A stretch of DNA of 64,000 bases, from NCBI RefSeq assembly GCF_019059575.1, contig NW_024881869.1:248001-312000 (forward strand), written 5' to 3'. Positions 13,131 to 24,988 of the stretch are shown here, piece by piece (the stretch's first letter is position 1; the number at the start of each line of letters is the position of its first letter). The position numbers and the translations under genes were made by a program. Below the pieces are notes generated by a model. That model searched no databases. It was not told where the DNA came from and saw only the letters and a program-made list of their open reading frames with translations. The stretch comes from Amphibalanus amphitrite. Lineage: Eukaryota; Arthropoda; Thecostraca; Balanomorpha; Balanidae.

Positions 13131-14009
13131 TCACAAGCCGGAGGGCGCCTGGCCACGGTTGAATCCTTCGCCAAGATGTTTGGCAATCTCGCGATGCAAC
13201 TGGTCAGGCAGCACTCCCACATTCGCGAACAAGTTTTTGAGCACACCCAGCTCCTTGGAGAGCATCTCGATGCGCTTGTGGAGTCCGTCGTTCTCCCTGG
13301 TCAGCAGTTTCACTCGCTCCTCCGTCTCACGGGAACGCATCTTGGCCTTTTCTCTGGAACGGCGCACGGCTACGTTGTTCCTCTCACGGCGGCGGCGGTA
13401 CTCGTCTGACGAGCGGTCTATCCTCTTGGACCCGCCACCGCCGCCGCCACCGCCGGAGCCCTTGGCCGCCGGCCTGGCTGGCGCTGGGCTGGGGGCGGCC
13501 GCGGCGGCCGGCGCCACCGCCGGCCGCGTGGACGCCGGTGTCAGGCTCGTGTAGGCCGGGCCGTGCGCGGTGACAGCCGGGTAGCCGGCCGGCGGACGGT
13601 ACGGCTGGTACTCGCCGCCGTCCGGGTCCTTTTTGACGGGCGGCAGCTGGGCCTGGGGCGGCGCGCCGGCCGCCGGCCGCGGTGCTGTCGAGCACACGGG
13701 CTGTGCCGGCGGCAGGTAGCCCCCGCTCGAGTAGGTCAGACCCGAGGAGCAGGTGGCCGCCGGTGTGGCGCGGCTGCCCAGGCCCACACCCAGGCTCTTG
13801 TCCACGATGTCCGGGAAGATGCCATCGCTGAAGTGCGGGTCGTTGACGAACGCCTGCAGGTCGAGCGACACCTCGGAGGCACCGAGGTCGGCCAAGTCCC
13901 CGAACTCCTCGCCGTAGGGGCCTCCCAGTTTTCCGCTCTTGTTGGGCAGGTTCAGTAAGTTGGGCTTCACCACCGCGTCGCTGAGGTCGTACATCTGAGG
14001 CGACTCCAT
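13131..14009 (-). CDS. C/EBP: C/EBP-family bZIP transcription factor (intronless)
   Basis: A 292-aa CCAAT/enhancer-binding protein, a nuclear bZIP factor that binds ATTGCGCAAT-type sites as a dimer (Drosophila slbo is the insect relative). The start chosen is the ATG at 14009, giving MESPQMYD, close to the MESADFYE start of vertebrate C/EBPalpha; it has A at -3 and G at +4. The frame stays open upstream but has no ATG (it reaches a GTG at 14159). The motif DLGASEVSLDLQAFVNDPHF near residues 43-62 matches the conserved activation segment. A low-complexity middle (Ala/Pro, then a glycine run) leads to the C-terminal bZIP: basic region EYRRRRERNNVAVRRSR from about residue 202, then a zipper with leucines spaced by seven. 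The single exon is normal for the family. Family assignment is secure; paralogue naming is not. Confidence 0.95.
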   Translation of the reverse strand: MESPQMYDLSDAVVKPNLLNLPNKSGKLGGPYGEEFGDLADLGASEVSLDLQAFVNDPHFSDGIFPDIVDKSLGVGLGSRATPAATCSSGLTYSSGGYLPPAQPVCSTAPRPAAGAPPQAQLPPVKKDPDGGEYQPYRPPAGYPAVTAHGPAYTSLTPASTRPAVAPAAAAAPSPAPARPAAKGSGGGGGGGGSKRIDRSSDEYRRRRERNNVAVRRSREKAKMRSRETEERVKLLTRENDGLHKRIEMLSKELGVLKNLFANVGVLPDQLHREIAKHLGEGFNRGQAPSGL

Positions 14010-14234
14010 GCTCAACCAGCCATCGCCCGAGGCGGCCTCACTGTTCTCCAGCACGGCGGGCACGTCCGCACAGGCCGACTGCCCGTCACCGAGTGGCCAC
14101 AGGTCTGCCAGCGCTCCGTCCTGCTCCCACTCTCTCTCAGCACCGCTGCGCTCGCGCACCTCGCTCGGTATAGCTCAACACAGGACTGCCACCACACCAC
14201 TCCCTTCGGGACCTGTAACCACAATGTCGGAGGA

Positions 14235-14243
14235 TGATGCAAC
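14235..14243 (+). promoter_or_regulatory. C/EBP-ATF composite site (CARE-like)
   Basis: TGATGCAAC on the plus strand fits the TGATGxAAx consensus bound by C/EBP-ATF4 heterodimers. It lies directly downstream of the TATA-like box of the C/EBP gene, around the expected start of transcription. Autoregulation or stress control is inferred. Confidence 0.4.
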
Positions 14244-14249
14244 ACCGAC

Positions 14250-14256
14250 TAATATA
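14250..14256 (-). promoter_or_regulatory. TATA-like box of the C/EBP gene
   Basis: On the minus strand the sequence reads TATATTA about 240 bp upstream of the ATG. It would place transcription start near 14222-14228 and give a 5' UTR of about 215 nt. Confidence 0.5.
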
Positions 14257-14461
14257 CCAGTCCTTTCGCCGTCGTCGCGCGGATGGAACTTAAGTCGCTT
14301 CAAATTGACTGTAACTTTTACCAAACACGGTCAGATAGAAACCACTTCTAATTTTCATTGATTTGGTAAAATTATGCACCAAAAGATGGTTTAGCTTAGC
14401 CACAAATAACAATTTTACTCGGAACTATTTTCCTGCCCATTGTCTATTTCAGCCACACATG

Positions 14462-14555
14462 TGACGTCATACGTCATATGGGAGTGACGTAGACAAAATG
14501 CGCCGCGCTGATTGGCCAGCGCCGTGGTGGTCGGTGCCTGCTGTGACTGACGTCA
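14462..14555. promoter_or_regulatory. cAMP-response-element cluster upstream of C/EBP
   Basis: Two perfect palindromic CREs (TGACGTCA at 14462-14469 and 14548-14555) and two further sites (ACGTCAT at 14471-14477, TGACGTAG at 14485-14492) fall within 94 bp, about 235-330 bp upstream of the predicted transcription start. CREB/ATF control of C/EBP genes is established in Aplysia and mammals; here it is inferred from sites and spacing. Confidence 0.6.
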
Positions 14556-14921
14556 ACGGAATGTGCCGGAGGCATCAAGCGCGAGCCCAGGTATCACGTG
14601 ATTAGGGGGCAGCTGGGCACTGCGTCGTGCCCCCCTGGACCCAGAGATAGCGACGCTCCTGCGCAGGCGCTGCGTAGCGTTGGCGGAACGTCGCAGTAAC
14701 TGGGGGCGACCGTGCTGCCCACTACATTAGGGAAATACGGAATGCCCCATAGGTTTCATAGAGGGCTCTGCAAGATAGGGCCGCGTACCTGTGCTTCCCT
14801 GCGCAGAGGAAACTTCGGTAGGTAGCCTACGCAATAAGCTTGCTACCTAGGATACATGTATTTCTTATTTCCGCGAGGCCTAACAGCCTTACACATTTCC
14901 CTTTTAACATGCTATTGACCG

Positions 14922-15146
14922 TTTGAAAATATACAAGCATGACCTTTCCTCGATATTGAATAAAAAATTGCCGAAAAATGTACTAAATTAATATAGGTAC
15001 TTAAATCACATATTTTCTATTACCGAAAGTGCCGAAAAATGTACTTCACTAATAGAAAATATGTGATTTAAGTATATTAATAAAGTACATTTTTCGCCAC
15101 TTTTTTGTTCAATATCGAGGAAAGGTCATGCTTATATATTTTCAAA
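14922..15146. mobile_element. foldback (snap-back) MITE
   Basis: Nearly the whole 225 bp is one imperfect palindrome. The left arm starts TTTGAAAATATACAAGCATG, the right arm ends with its inverted match, and the inner arms (AAATCACATATTTTCTATTA and TAATAGAAAATATGTGATTT) are perfectly complementary around a loop near 15020. No coding capacity. Confidence 0.85.
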
Positions 15147-16348
15147 TAACTATTACAATGTTCCTCGTACAAGCACTTAACTCCATCAACAATGCTATTG
15201 ACCATGCTTGACTGCATGACGAAGTACGAACTACCTACCTCACCTGAAGTAGGTAGTCCTCCTTGTGCCACGGGGGGGGGGGAGGAGCACGTGACCATGA
15301 CCCCCTCGAAGACCTGATTTTATTATAATGCGTGTGCAGGATTGTGCAAATATAATATCCCGCTATAATGAGGCATGAAATCCCGGCCCCTTCCTGTTCC
15401 AGCCCCTGGTAGAGCCAAGCAAGGATAAGGCCATCAAAAAGATTCGCCAACAAAGAGATGTTTAGGATGACAGCCTGCTCCGTAATTTTTCGCACCAGTC
15501 CTATCCAGAATGGCGCTGAATTTTGACAACTGACATCAAGTGCATGGCCGAGAGGTGACGGGGCGCATGAGGCATGCAGAATTACGCACGACCCTATGTG
15601 GTTTGATAATACGAGGCCATAGCCCAATAAGTGCGCAACACTAAATTTTCCAAGCTTGTAGCACCGTTCCACAGGATAAATCACACAAAAATATTGCCCG
15701 AAAGAAGACCTGAGATATGAATTTCCGCGTACCTTTCTCGCGACTTACCGGAAAACACCACACCGCGAACAAGCTTGACGCGCTTGTTTACAGCTGTTGA
15801 AGGATGATAACTTCTGCTACAATCAAGAACTTTAAAAATAGTTTTGGAGAGAAAAGTTCACTTTCATAACATATTTGTGAAATTAAAATATGTGTTTGGA
15901 AATGTGTACGAAAATACACACATAATTCTTTTATTAAACCACTCAATTTTATGCAGCGTTTTCTTGAGCTCAACCAGCCGATGCGGCGATGTTCTTGGTT
16001 GGTTGGTTGGAAACGTACACTCTGAATGAAACGTCTAAATAACCAAAACATTGTTGAATGAGCCAATGAATTCCGAATTATCTGTAAGAATCTTGTTCCG
16101 AACTAAAAAGTGAAATATACCTTTATACCTACCTACTACCTTGCTAAGATGGTTGCTGCAATATTGGGCCTGATAGCTTCAGAATGGTCTTATTTCAGTT
16201 CAAACTACAAAACTGCTATTTCCATACGTATGCTAAAAGTGGAATGCTCCCTAAACTTAAGGAAAAATACTATGATTAGAAAGTGTATATCTGTTCAAAT
16301 CGGGTAAAAATACAAAACATTTTTGGCTACATGGACACTGTTTTTGGT
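15147..16348. other. intergenic DNA, no gene seen
   Basis: AT-rich sequence with a CT/CCCC tract near 15276. ORFs are short and unlike known proteins; no splice-bounded exon was found. Confidence 0.4.
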
Positions 16349-16352
16349 TTAA

Positions 16353-19300
16353 CCCGCGGCGGGGCGGGGGGTGGGGCCGGGGGTGGTGACTGATGTGAAC
16401 ACCCCCTCCCCTGCGGTTTTTCGCAGATATCTCAAAAACGGCGGCGCTCCTGCACGTGTATCTTCTCCGCACATGTGAAAATTTCAGACCCAGGTCTCTC
16501 AAGGTCAGGTCACCAGGTCACGCCAAGTGACCTCACCTCAGAAAAAAATGCTCGTCATAGCAGCTACACCGACTGAACGATTGCCTTGAAACTTTCAGCA
16601 ATTGATAAAAGTAACAGCAGGTATTTTAAAACGTATAGGTATCTCGGAATTTTGATATCGGTGACCTAAGGTCAGGCCAATTTTGCGGCCTCTCCATTAG
16701 GTATTATAAGTCAATGGGAGAATATTGAAAAGCGTATGTTTTGCACGGACGCCATTTTACAGGGCCTATTTTAACATGTTAACTGGGGGGGGGGGCGGCA
16801 AATGCCCCCGCACTCAACAGAATTGCCCCCCTAGTCGTCGAGATTTGCCCACTATAAAAATGGGCATAAAGGAACAGGGTGACAAACATACTACGTAACT
16901 ACTGTGACTTGTTTTGCAATGGATGTCAAGTGAGTCAGTCTGTAAGTAATGACCAGTGGTGTATCTAAGGGTGGGTCATATGGGTCATGACCCCCCACCC
17001 TCTTGGGGCCCGGGGACACCACAGGCCTGCCAGGGGCACCACCGGCCTGTCAGGGGCACCACAGGCCTGTTGGGAGCACCATCAACCTAGCAAGAGCACC
17101 ATAGGTCTGCCAGGGGCACCACAGACCTGCCAGGGGCCCCACCGGCCTCGCAGGGGCACCACCTTGGGCCTGTCAGGGGTACCACCACAGGCCCGCCAGG
17201 GGCACCATAGGCCTGCCAGAGGCACCATAGGCCTAGCAAGGGCGCCACGGACCTGTCAGGGGCACCAGAGGCCTAGTATGGACACCACATGCCTGGCAGG
17301 GACACCACCGGCCTCGCAGGGACTGGGACACCTTGGGCCTGTTAGTGGCACCACGTGCCTGTCGGGGACACTCCAGGCTTGTCAGGAGCACCACAGTCCT
17401 GTCAGGGCCCAGGGGCACCACCATAGGCGCGGGAGCCGGGGGGGCAGTGGGGGCAGCTTGCCCCCCCAACTCTGGGGCCGTGGGGGCGGTGCCCCCATAG
17501 CTTTGAGACGGAATACCACACTTTTTTTTGCAAATGTTTTCTTTTTTGTTGAAAAAGCCGAGGGGTGAAAAATAAGTGGCCTAAAACCGGTGAGAAAACT
17601 AGATTTGGGGGTACCCTAGGTTAATCTCTATTATGGTGTGCCCCCCCAGTCGGAAAGTAGTTCCCGCGCCCCTGGGCACCACCGGCCTCACGTGGACACC
17701 ACCGGCCTCGCAAAGGCATCATGGGCCTGTCAGGGGCACCACGGGCCTGTCGTTGGAACTTCAGGCTTGTCAGGGGCACCACAGTTTTTTCAGATGCACC
17801 GGCGGCCTAGCACCATGGCACCATGTTTGGCCGAGGTCGCGATTCGGCGTATGTCGCCTCGCATTAGCCGCGCGTTTGCAGTCTTTTCGTGGTTTCAAAC
17901 GTTCAAACATGGGATATGATGTTGCTCCCATGCATTAGGGTGGGTGTCAAGATCACCGGAAGGTCAGGTCAGATCATTTACCTTTGATGACCTCGGTTCA
18001 CATTTTCGAGTTTTATATGTTTCTAGGCTAGTTTTTGGAGCTGAATTCGAATTAAGCAACCATTTGACCATTTACGAAGTAGTTTTGGTGCCTTCGTAAC
18101 ATGTTACGAAGCTGTCAGAGGCGGTTGCCACCTACTACGAATACCCGGCAAAACCCTTACTGGTTGACCTGACCTGACCTGACCTGGCCTAAATGCATGA
18201 AGACATCATCTATGATCATAACTAACATGATAGTCGTGATCAGCACCCCGAAAAACCATAGCAGCCACTCTTTACGACGCTCTAACAGGTCCCGATTTTC
18301 CCGACTTTTGGGTCAATGACCTGACCTGGAAGGTTAACCGATGACCTAGGACCTCAAAATTGGGTATAATCGGCTTCCTTTCATCACGGGCAACACGGTC
18401 GTTTTTTCCGCGAAGCTCTAGCTCGATCAGGGGCGAAACGGCAAGGGGGAGGGTCCAACGGACCCCCCCCCTATACGCTCGCTACTGGAAACACCAATAC
18501 GGGCGAGGGTTAATGGATTATTAAAGACAATTTTCCAGGTTGCCCCCCAGTCAAATTCCCTTAAAATAGGCTCTGCCATTTTAGACACTCTCAAACATCG
18601 GGATGCAGGTAAAATTGACACACTGAACCGGAAAATAGCAACTGTGACCTCTCGTTATGTCCCCGAGGTCATCTCAGGACTCAGGTCACGAATAGTATCT
18701 AACAGTTTTTCGCTAATAATTCTGATAGAGGCATGCTAGACCGACGGAAACGCCTTAGATGTATTGGGCACGACGATGCGGATCGACTGATAATTAACAT
18801 GACCTTTTCCGGTCAGGTTAATCGATCATCAGGTTAATCAAAATTTGACCTGCTGAAGTCAAATTTTCAAGTTGAACTTTCAAGGTCAAATTATAGTTCA
18901 TTCGACGTGTCTCGACGAGAGGAACACGATGCTGGCAACAGAAATGTCGTGGCTTTTTCTAGTCAAAAGTTATTGCTGAAAAACACTTTTCGTAAAACGG
19001 CTACTTTTGGAGTTTTTGCCCTCTGGAGGCTAAACCGTTGACCTGAGGTCAAATCTGAAGACCATTAGCGAAGGAGTGTTAAAAGAGCTCTCAAATGCGC
19101 TTTTCCGCGGCGCTTGTAGCTTTATCGGTTCCCGAATTAGCCGTTGGCAGTTTCCAAAATGCTGAGATAGCCAACATTTTACCTTTGGTGACCTCTGGTG
19201 ACCTGACCTTTGACCTGACTGAAGTGTTTTCTTCCTTTTTTGGAGGTTCCTTCGAATGCCACTTACTGCGTGTCGCTACGTGGCCCAGGAGCCGAGCTAG

Positions 19301-19366
19301 AAAGGGGTGTTCAGACACACTCCCGGCCCGGCGCGGAAGTCGCGGAGCACCGGCCCGGCGCGCTGC
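16353..19366. mobile_element. composite TTAA-flanked AGGTCA-rich element with nested insertions
   Basis: TTAA at 16349-16352 is followed by CCCGCGGCGGGGCGGGG and a G/C hairpin. The sequence then matches the interior of the 48529-49714 element, starting with the block GGTTTTTCGC.GATATCTC. Homology stops near 16740 and resumes near 18580 (ACTGAAC...AGGTCATCT), running to a degenerate end near TTAA 19367-19370. The middle is later insertion: a minisatellite-bearing element (about 16946-17815) and an inverted partial copy of the 22815-23700 element (about 17823-18509, with TTAA at 18510-18513). Non-autonomous; TTAA sites suggest a piggyBac-type origin. Confidence 0.6.
16946..17815 (+). mobile_element. 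hAT-like minisatellite element, second copy
   Basis: The start (CAGTGGTGTATCTAAGGG, then GGGTCATATGGGTCATGACC) is a diverged copy of the start of the 32383-34157 element. It is followed by about 23-bp units of the type CACCACAGGCCTGCCAGGGG, clear at 17020-17420 and again at 17675-17800. The right end is missing: the copy stops at the inverted AGGTCA element. Confidence 0.55.
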
Positions 19367-19749
19367 TTAATAATCTTTTCAGCTCCAAGCTAAAAGCTTG
19401 CTATGTCAGTTCAAAAGGCATACTGAAAGTGGAATATTTCCGGGAAAATATTCAGAGGAAACAAACATTTTGCTTCTAAGTAGTCATAAAAAGTGCAGTA
19501 GCGGCGGAACACCTTCAATTAAGGGGGGGGGGACACTGCCGACTTTTGGTCCCATTCTTTCCATGCAACGCCCATAGGGGCTTAGGGCTAATGTTAAAAT
19601 GCCAAAATCAAAGGGGGGCACGGTGCCCCGGTGCCCTCCCCGTTCCGCCGACTATGAAAAAGTGAACGATTTCATTCCGAATGGGTCTATTGAAGTCAGA
19701 GCGCAGAGGCAATGTATTCCCTAGATTGAAATTTGGACAGACATATTAA

Positions 19750-20663
19750 CCCGGCAGTTGCTGGGGTATTTCGCCACCCACCGTTTGCTGGGCGGGGGGG
19801 GGGCGTTAAACGCCCCCAGCCGATAACTCGAGAACCAATAGGCGCAGCGAAACGCACGAGGCGGCAAACGAAAGAACGCGACGAGACGCTTCAGATGAGT
19901 ACTTTAAAGTTGAATTTTGAGGTCACAGGTCGGGTCAAGGTCAGGTCAAACACCTGAAATCGGGCTTTCAGTAGCATGGACTTCAGGACTTCGCAATGGG
20001 CGCCTCTCGTCAGAAACTCTGTCAAAACGGTGCACAATCCATCATATAAGGCCTACAAGAGTGTCAGTTCCATGTAGGGGTCAGTCAAGCATAGGTCAGG
20101 GTCAAGGTCAGGTCAACCGGGTAGGCACATATCCCCGAAAATCAAAACTGATATTCGCAGCCTATGACACATGTTTTATGGGTAATTTGGGCCGTAGAAC
20201 ACGATGGTGACATTCATTTTATCATATGTGTACGTGTTTGGCTCAAAAATTTCAATTTAAGAAATTCATGTATCATGGTCGTGAAGTAGTCACGAGAAAT
20301 TGTCAAGATTCAGTTCAAGATTTTGGAAAATGCGGAACGATAATCAATAATCGAAGATAGCCATTTGATTGTTCATGGTATTGGCATTCTAATGGCGTTT
20401 ACGGCATGTCTTTATGTCTATCCTGTGATTTTATATGATTTTTTGAACATATGCCGTTTTTGGTCGAAAACTCAGAAATCATGACGTCACTAAAACCTCG
20501 ATATCTCAAAAATTTTCCGACCGAATTTTTTTGAAACTTTGTCAAAATAAACTTCAATCAAATCCCTACAGGTACCCAAAATTTGGCGCACCATTTTTAT
20601 GCTATGGCCCGGCGAAAAAGTGGGGGCGTTTAACGCCCCTCCCCCCCCCCAGCAACTCGAAGG
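19750..20663. mobile_element. TTAA-flanked MITE, 914 bp
   Basis: TTAA at 19746-19749 and 20664-20667 flanks ends that share GTTGCTGGGG as an inverted repeat. Each end carries a G/C-run hairpin with the core GCGTT(A/T)AACGC. The interior holds AGGTCA repeats (19919-19950, 20094-20115) and no coding sequence. Confidence 0.7.
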
Positions 20664-20667
20664 TTAA

Positions 20668-22810
20668 ATCCCATCTTGGAGCACTAAACCCACCATTGAC
20701 TGAAAGGGAAAGACGCTTAATGCCACCCCCTCCCCTACCCCCGCCTTTCAACAACGCTCAAAACAATGCGTCAAACAAATCAAAGCAATGCGTACCAGAT
20801 ATTGTTCCTCTCCGGTTTTGCATGGAGCACACTCACAGCCGGTGCAAGCACAACGAAGTCTTAAGAGCGCGCCGTTCAGCCGCAGTCACCAAAAATGAGT
20901 AATGTCTGACACCCCTTATCCGTGCCCTCAGCCAAGCGGCCCGCGACAGTCACAGTCACAGCGTCATGTTGACGCGGCCAGCCGACCCTGTCCCAGCTCA
21001 AGCTCTGTCGTGGCTCCCCTCCCGCCGAGAGGCACATGCGGAGCGAACCGAGCCACGTGACCAAACGACCCGGGGGCTATACCGCAGAGGCGCACTCAGG
21101 TCTCCGTACAGGTCACGGAGCACACAGGAAAGCGCACCTGAAACGCAGACTGAGGCCACCACTGTTGACTTCCACCAAATCCAGCTCCGGGACCGGGGTC
21201 CAGTTCGTATAGAAAAACCAGTCGGCAAGTGTCACTTTGCCAAAGTGTCATTTATCAAAGGGACACTTTTGGGAACATTGGTACCGGTGTGTAAGGGTGG
21301 CTATATGAACTCATCTGTAGGGTCGCGGCTCGCGCTTTTCAATAAGTGTCACTTAGCAGCAAAGGGGCTCTTTATGTATGAACTGGGCGCGGAGCCCAAT
21401 CTTTTGCATTGCGCCTTCGGTATTTGACAGCACTGGTTGAAGTTCGGCTGCTGAGAAAGCGGCTACCAAACGCAAAATGTTCTTACGCGTTTCAAAGTAT
21501 CGTGTTTTTATGGCCAAAGAGGTCGTTTTTTTATAAGGTTATCAATTTCTCCGAACATTCGCAGACACTGATGTCTTTAAATGAATGTTACAATTACCAT
21601 GAATGGAGTATGTACTACGACACTTTTTGGGCCCAGCTTCGCCCGTCAAAAAACTAACGACCCTCGGGCGGTAGGCCCAGAAAATAATTCTAAGTGACCA
21701 TGCAATATGCTTGTCTTGAATAATAAGTATTCGTACCACGCTTGGTCAATAGACGGCTATATAACTGGGGAAAGTTAGACATGCTTTCAATGTAAGACGC
21801 ACAGCAGGCGTTCAAACTGGGCCGGCTCAGGGCCCTGCAACCACCAATGGTCAAGCGCTGTAGGCCTGGCAAGTGCGAACGTAACTGACCTGCACGACTT
21901 TGGGAGACTAGATAGCGGTACAGCTGCGCACTGCACATGTTAGGCTTGCACTTCTGCTGGTTAGCGACGGAGAGACACATGCAGATTTTCGAGGACACTT
22001 CGGCCTGCTTGTTGCTGTGGTGTCTGGTGCCATTCGGGATTAATTCATTATTTCCACTTCCTGACACTGGACAGTAAGGTTTCTGTTGACCGAGGCAATA
22101 GTGATTCATTTATTATTTCTTAATATGACTGATAGGTCTGTGAAAGATTTTATATTTCTTTGAAGGAGCATATCTCAAGTGGCAACTGCGTTCAATATTT
22201 CAGTTTAGAAACTAGCTACGTGCCATGCCCTGACAGACGGCGGGCCTGCGCAACTTGTATTTATACGGAGCGCGAGCCAGGGTTTGTATTTCACGTCAGT
22301 GCCGCACTTTGGACCCTGTGAAGAGCTGATTCTGTACACCCCGCGTAGTAACCTGACGTGTGTACAATCTTCAACTGCGCAGTTGGCCGAGAGGAACGCA
22401 GATCAGCTGCAGATTGCAGGGCAGCGTGTGAATTGAAATGCTGTCATCGCCCAAGGGGATATGAGCAGCGGAAAAATACGTGCTTATTTCGCAACGCAGA
22501 GCAAAACACCTTGGCGTAAGCCATGATTTCGCCTGATGCCTAAACGTTTTAGCAACTAAAAGCATGCTTGCTCCGAGAAAAGTTAAATTTAAATTTAACC
22601 CCAGGTCATGGTCATGGTCATGACCAGACTGGAAAAGGTCACGCTGCATACGAGTGAATATGTACCGTTGAGCTGAACACGTCCGAGGTGCTTTCATCGC
22701 TACTGCATGTCTATCAAAAGTTAAATTCAATAACTGCTGTAGGCCCTTCATGACCTGACCTGAGATGACCTCAGGGGCATAAAGGGGGTCACAGGTGCAA
22801 TTTTTCAAAG
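20668..22810. other. intergenic DNA, no gene seen
   Basis: Moderately GC-rich stretch at 20900-21200, otherwise unremarkable. The last 250 bp (22590-22810) has the TGACC/AGGTCA-rich character of an older element into which the next TTAA element appears to have inserted. No gene supported. Confidence 0.4.
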
Positions 22811-22814
22811 TTAA

Positions 22815-23700
22815 CCCTCGCCGGCACAGGCCATTTTGCGTCCTTCGACGGCACAAGTTGGTACGACCCCCCCCCCCTCGCGTTTGGCCCCTGATCGAGC
22901 TAGAGCTTCGCGGAAAAAACGAGCGTGTTGCCCGTCAGGAGACGAAACCGATGATACCCAATTTTAAGGTCCTAGGTCATCGGGTGACCTTCCAGGTCAG
23001 GTCAATGACCCGAAAACCGGGAAAATCGGGACATGTTAGAAAGTCGTAAAGTGTGGCTGCTATGTGGTTTTCCGGGGTGCTGATCACGAATATCGTGTTA
23101 GTTTTGATCAGAGATGATGTCTTTAAGCATTTAGACCAGGTCGGGTCAGGTCAGGTCAGGTCAACCGGTAGGGGTTGTGACGGGTATTCGTAATACGTGT
23201 CAACCGCCTTTGACAGCTTCGTAACATGTTACGAAGGCACCAAAACTACTTCGTAAATGTTCAAATGGTTGCTAAATTCGAATTCAGCTCCAAAAACTAG
23301 CTTAGAAACATGTAAAACTCGAAAAGTGAACCGAGGTCACCCGAGGTCACCAAAGGTCAATGACCTGACCTGACCTTCAGGTGACCTTGACACCCACCCT
23401 AATGTATGGGAGCAACATCAAATCACATTTGAACGTTTGAAACCACGAAAAGCTTGCAAACGCGCGGCTAATGCGAGCCGACATACGCGGAATCGCGATT
23501 CCGGCCAAACATGGTCTCGGAAAAGAGGTCACAGGTCAAAGGTCATTTGGGTCAGGGTCATGAAATTTTCAGGGTAGGTGTAAAATTGAGCAATGCGAGG
23601 GTACTGAAAGTTTCGTCGCGATCGGCCGCTTTTTACGCGAGTTATTTGCGAAAAACCTTAGGGGGGTTGCATCAACCCCCCCCCCCTGTGCCGGCGAGGG
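22815..23700. mobile_element. TTAA-flanked MITE with perfect 16-bp TIRs, 886 bp
   Basis: TTAA (22811-22814 and 23701-23704) flanks CCCTCGCCGGCACAGG, repeated inverted without mismatch at the right end. C/G runs with short hairpins lie just inside both ends, and the interior is rich in AGGTCA tandem motifs. An inverted partial relative lies at about 17823-18509. No transposase. Confidence 0.85.
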
Positions 23701-24988
23701 TTAAGTTATGCTGACCTGTTACTCGATGTTTTATGTAGAGTGTTTCCTGACTTTCGTCAAAACGGAAGAGAAGAGAACTTCCAAACTCATTTTTTCAAAG
23801 AAGTTCGAATGTAAAGGTCGAAAAATTAACATGACCTTCACCTTAGGTCACCGATATCTAACTTCCGAGATGTAGGTATTTATGAACGTTTCATACAAAT
23901 TGTTAGCCTTATCAATCAATGCAAGTTTCAGAAGAGCCTCCTCCTCGCGAGGCCGAGGATATATAAGGTCACTTATAAAAAAGCAATCACGTTCAGTCGG
24001 TGTAGCTGTGGTGAGGTGAGCATTTAAACTTTTTCTGAGGTAGATAAGTTTGAATTGACGTAACCTGGTGACCTGACCTAAGGCGACCTGGGTCTGAACT
24101 TTTCGCAACATTTGCAGGGAAGATGCATAAAAGGGTTCAAGAACCGGCCACGGTCCGGCGTGGGTTAATATGCAATAACATGACAGGATCACGAGTGCCT
24201 AAATCGGGTTGGGTTGGAAACAAGACAAGCAATACTCGTACAAATGAGCGTTTCACTTGATCGATACATTATCGGTTCAACAGCCTGTGTCGAAATATGG
24301 GATGATTCTCCCAAACCTAAACTGCAGACCCGCGCGGCGCGACGATTTCGAAACACTTCCTGAACCGCGACGGCGGCAGGCGGCATCTCGGTCGGCCGTG
24401 TTGAAATGGTGCCAAGTGCCCGGCATGGCATGCGATAGCGTGGCGGCCGGGCTGGCGTCGGTAGTGCAGCTATCGGACAGCTGAGCGCTGTACGGGATAT
24501 GATGTGGGGTGGCTGCAGGGGGGGAGGGGAGGGGGGGGGGTCGGTTGCTGAGGCCACTGCGCAATGCACAGATGCTTCTTCGGGAAGCAACGAGTGCGCG
24601 CTCGAAATTGATAGCGCCTTCTGGCACAGTGCCAACGGAAAGTGATGTTTTATTTACGCCTATGAGGCGCACAAGAATGAACGGTACTTCATCGATAGCT
24701 TATATGACAGTGATCTCAGGCTCCGCGGGACAATGGACATTGCACATTGAACGTTGCGCTTCTCAGTTCCCACGCTACAACGCCTCTCTTCTCACCCGGC
24801 ATTGTGGACTTTGATATTGAATGAATGAGATTTACCGATCAATATCAACTATCAAGGTATCTTTTTATAGTGCAATTGTATTGTGTCAAGATCCACCATG
24901 TATTTTGCAATGGCTGTTTCGTACTGGTTAGGTGTCTGCTCTTTTTAATTTCGTACTTAGACTTACAGGCTCCGCTTCGGCTACATTA

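Noticed and set aside
13159-13958. Plus-strand ORFs opposite C/EBP (131 aa twice)
   Set aside because: Antisense shadows of a GC-rich coding region; the minus-strand bZIP is unambiguous.
14157-14159. Start of C/EBP at 14159 (342 aa)
   Set aside because: The codon there is GTG, not ATG; the conserved N-terminus begins at the ATG at 14009.
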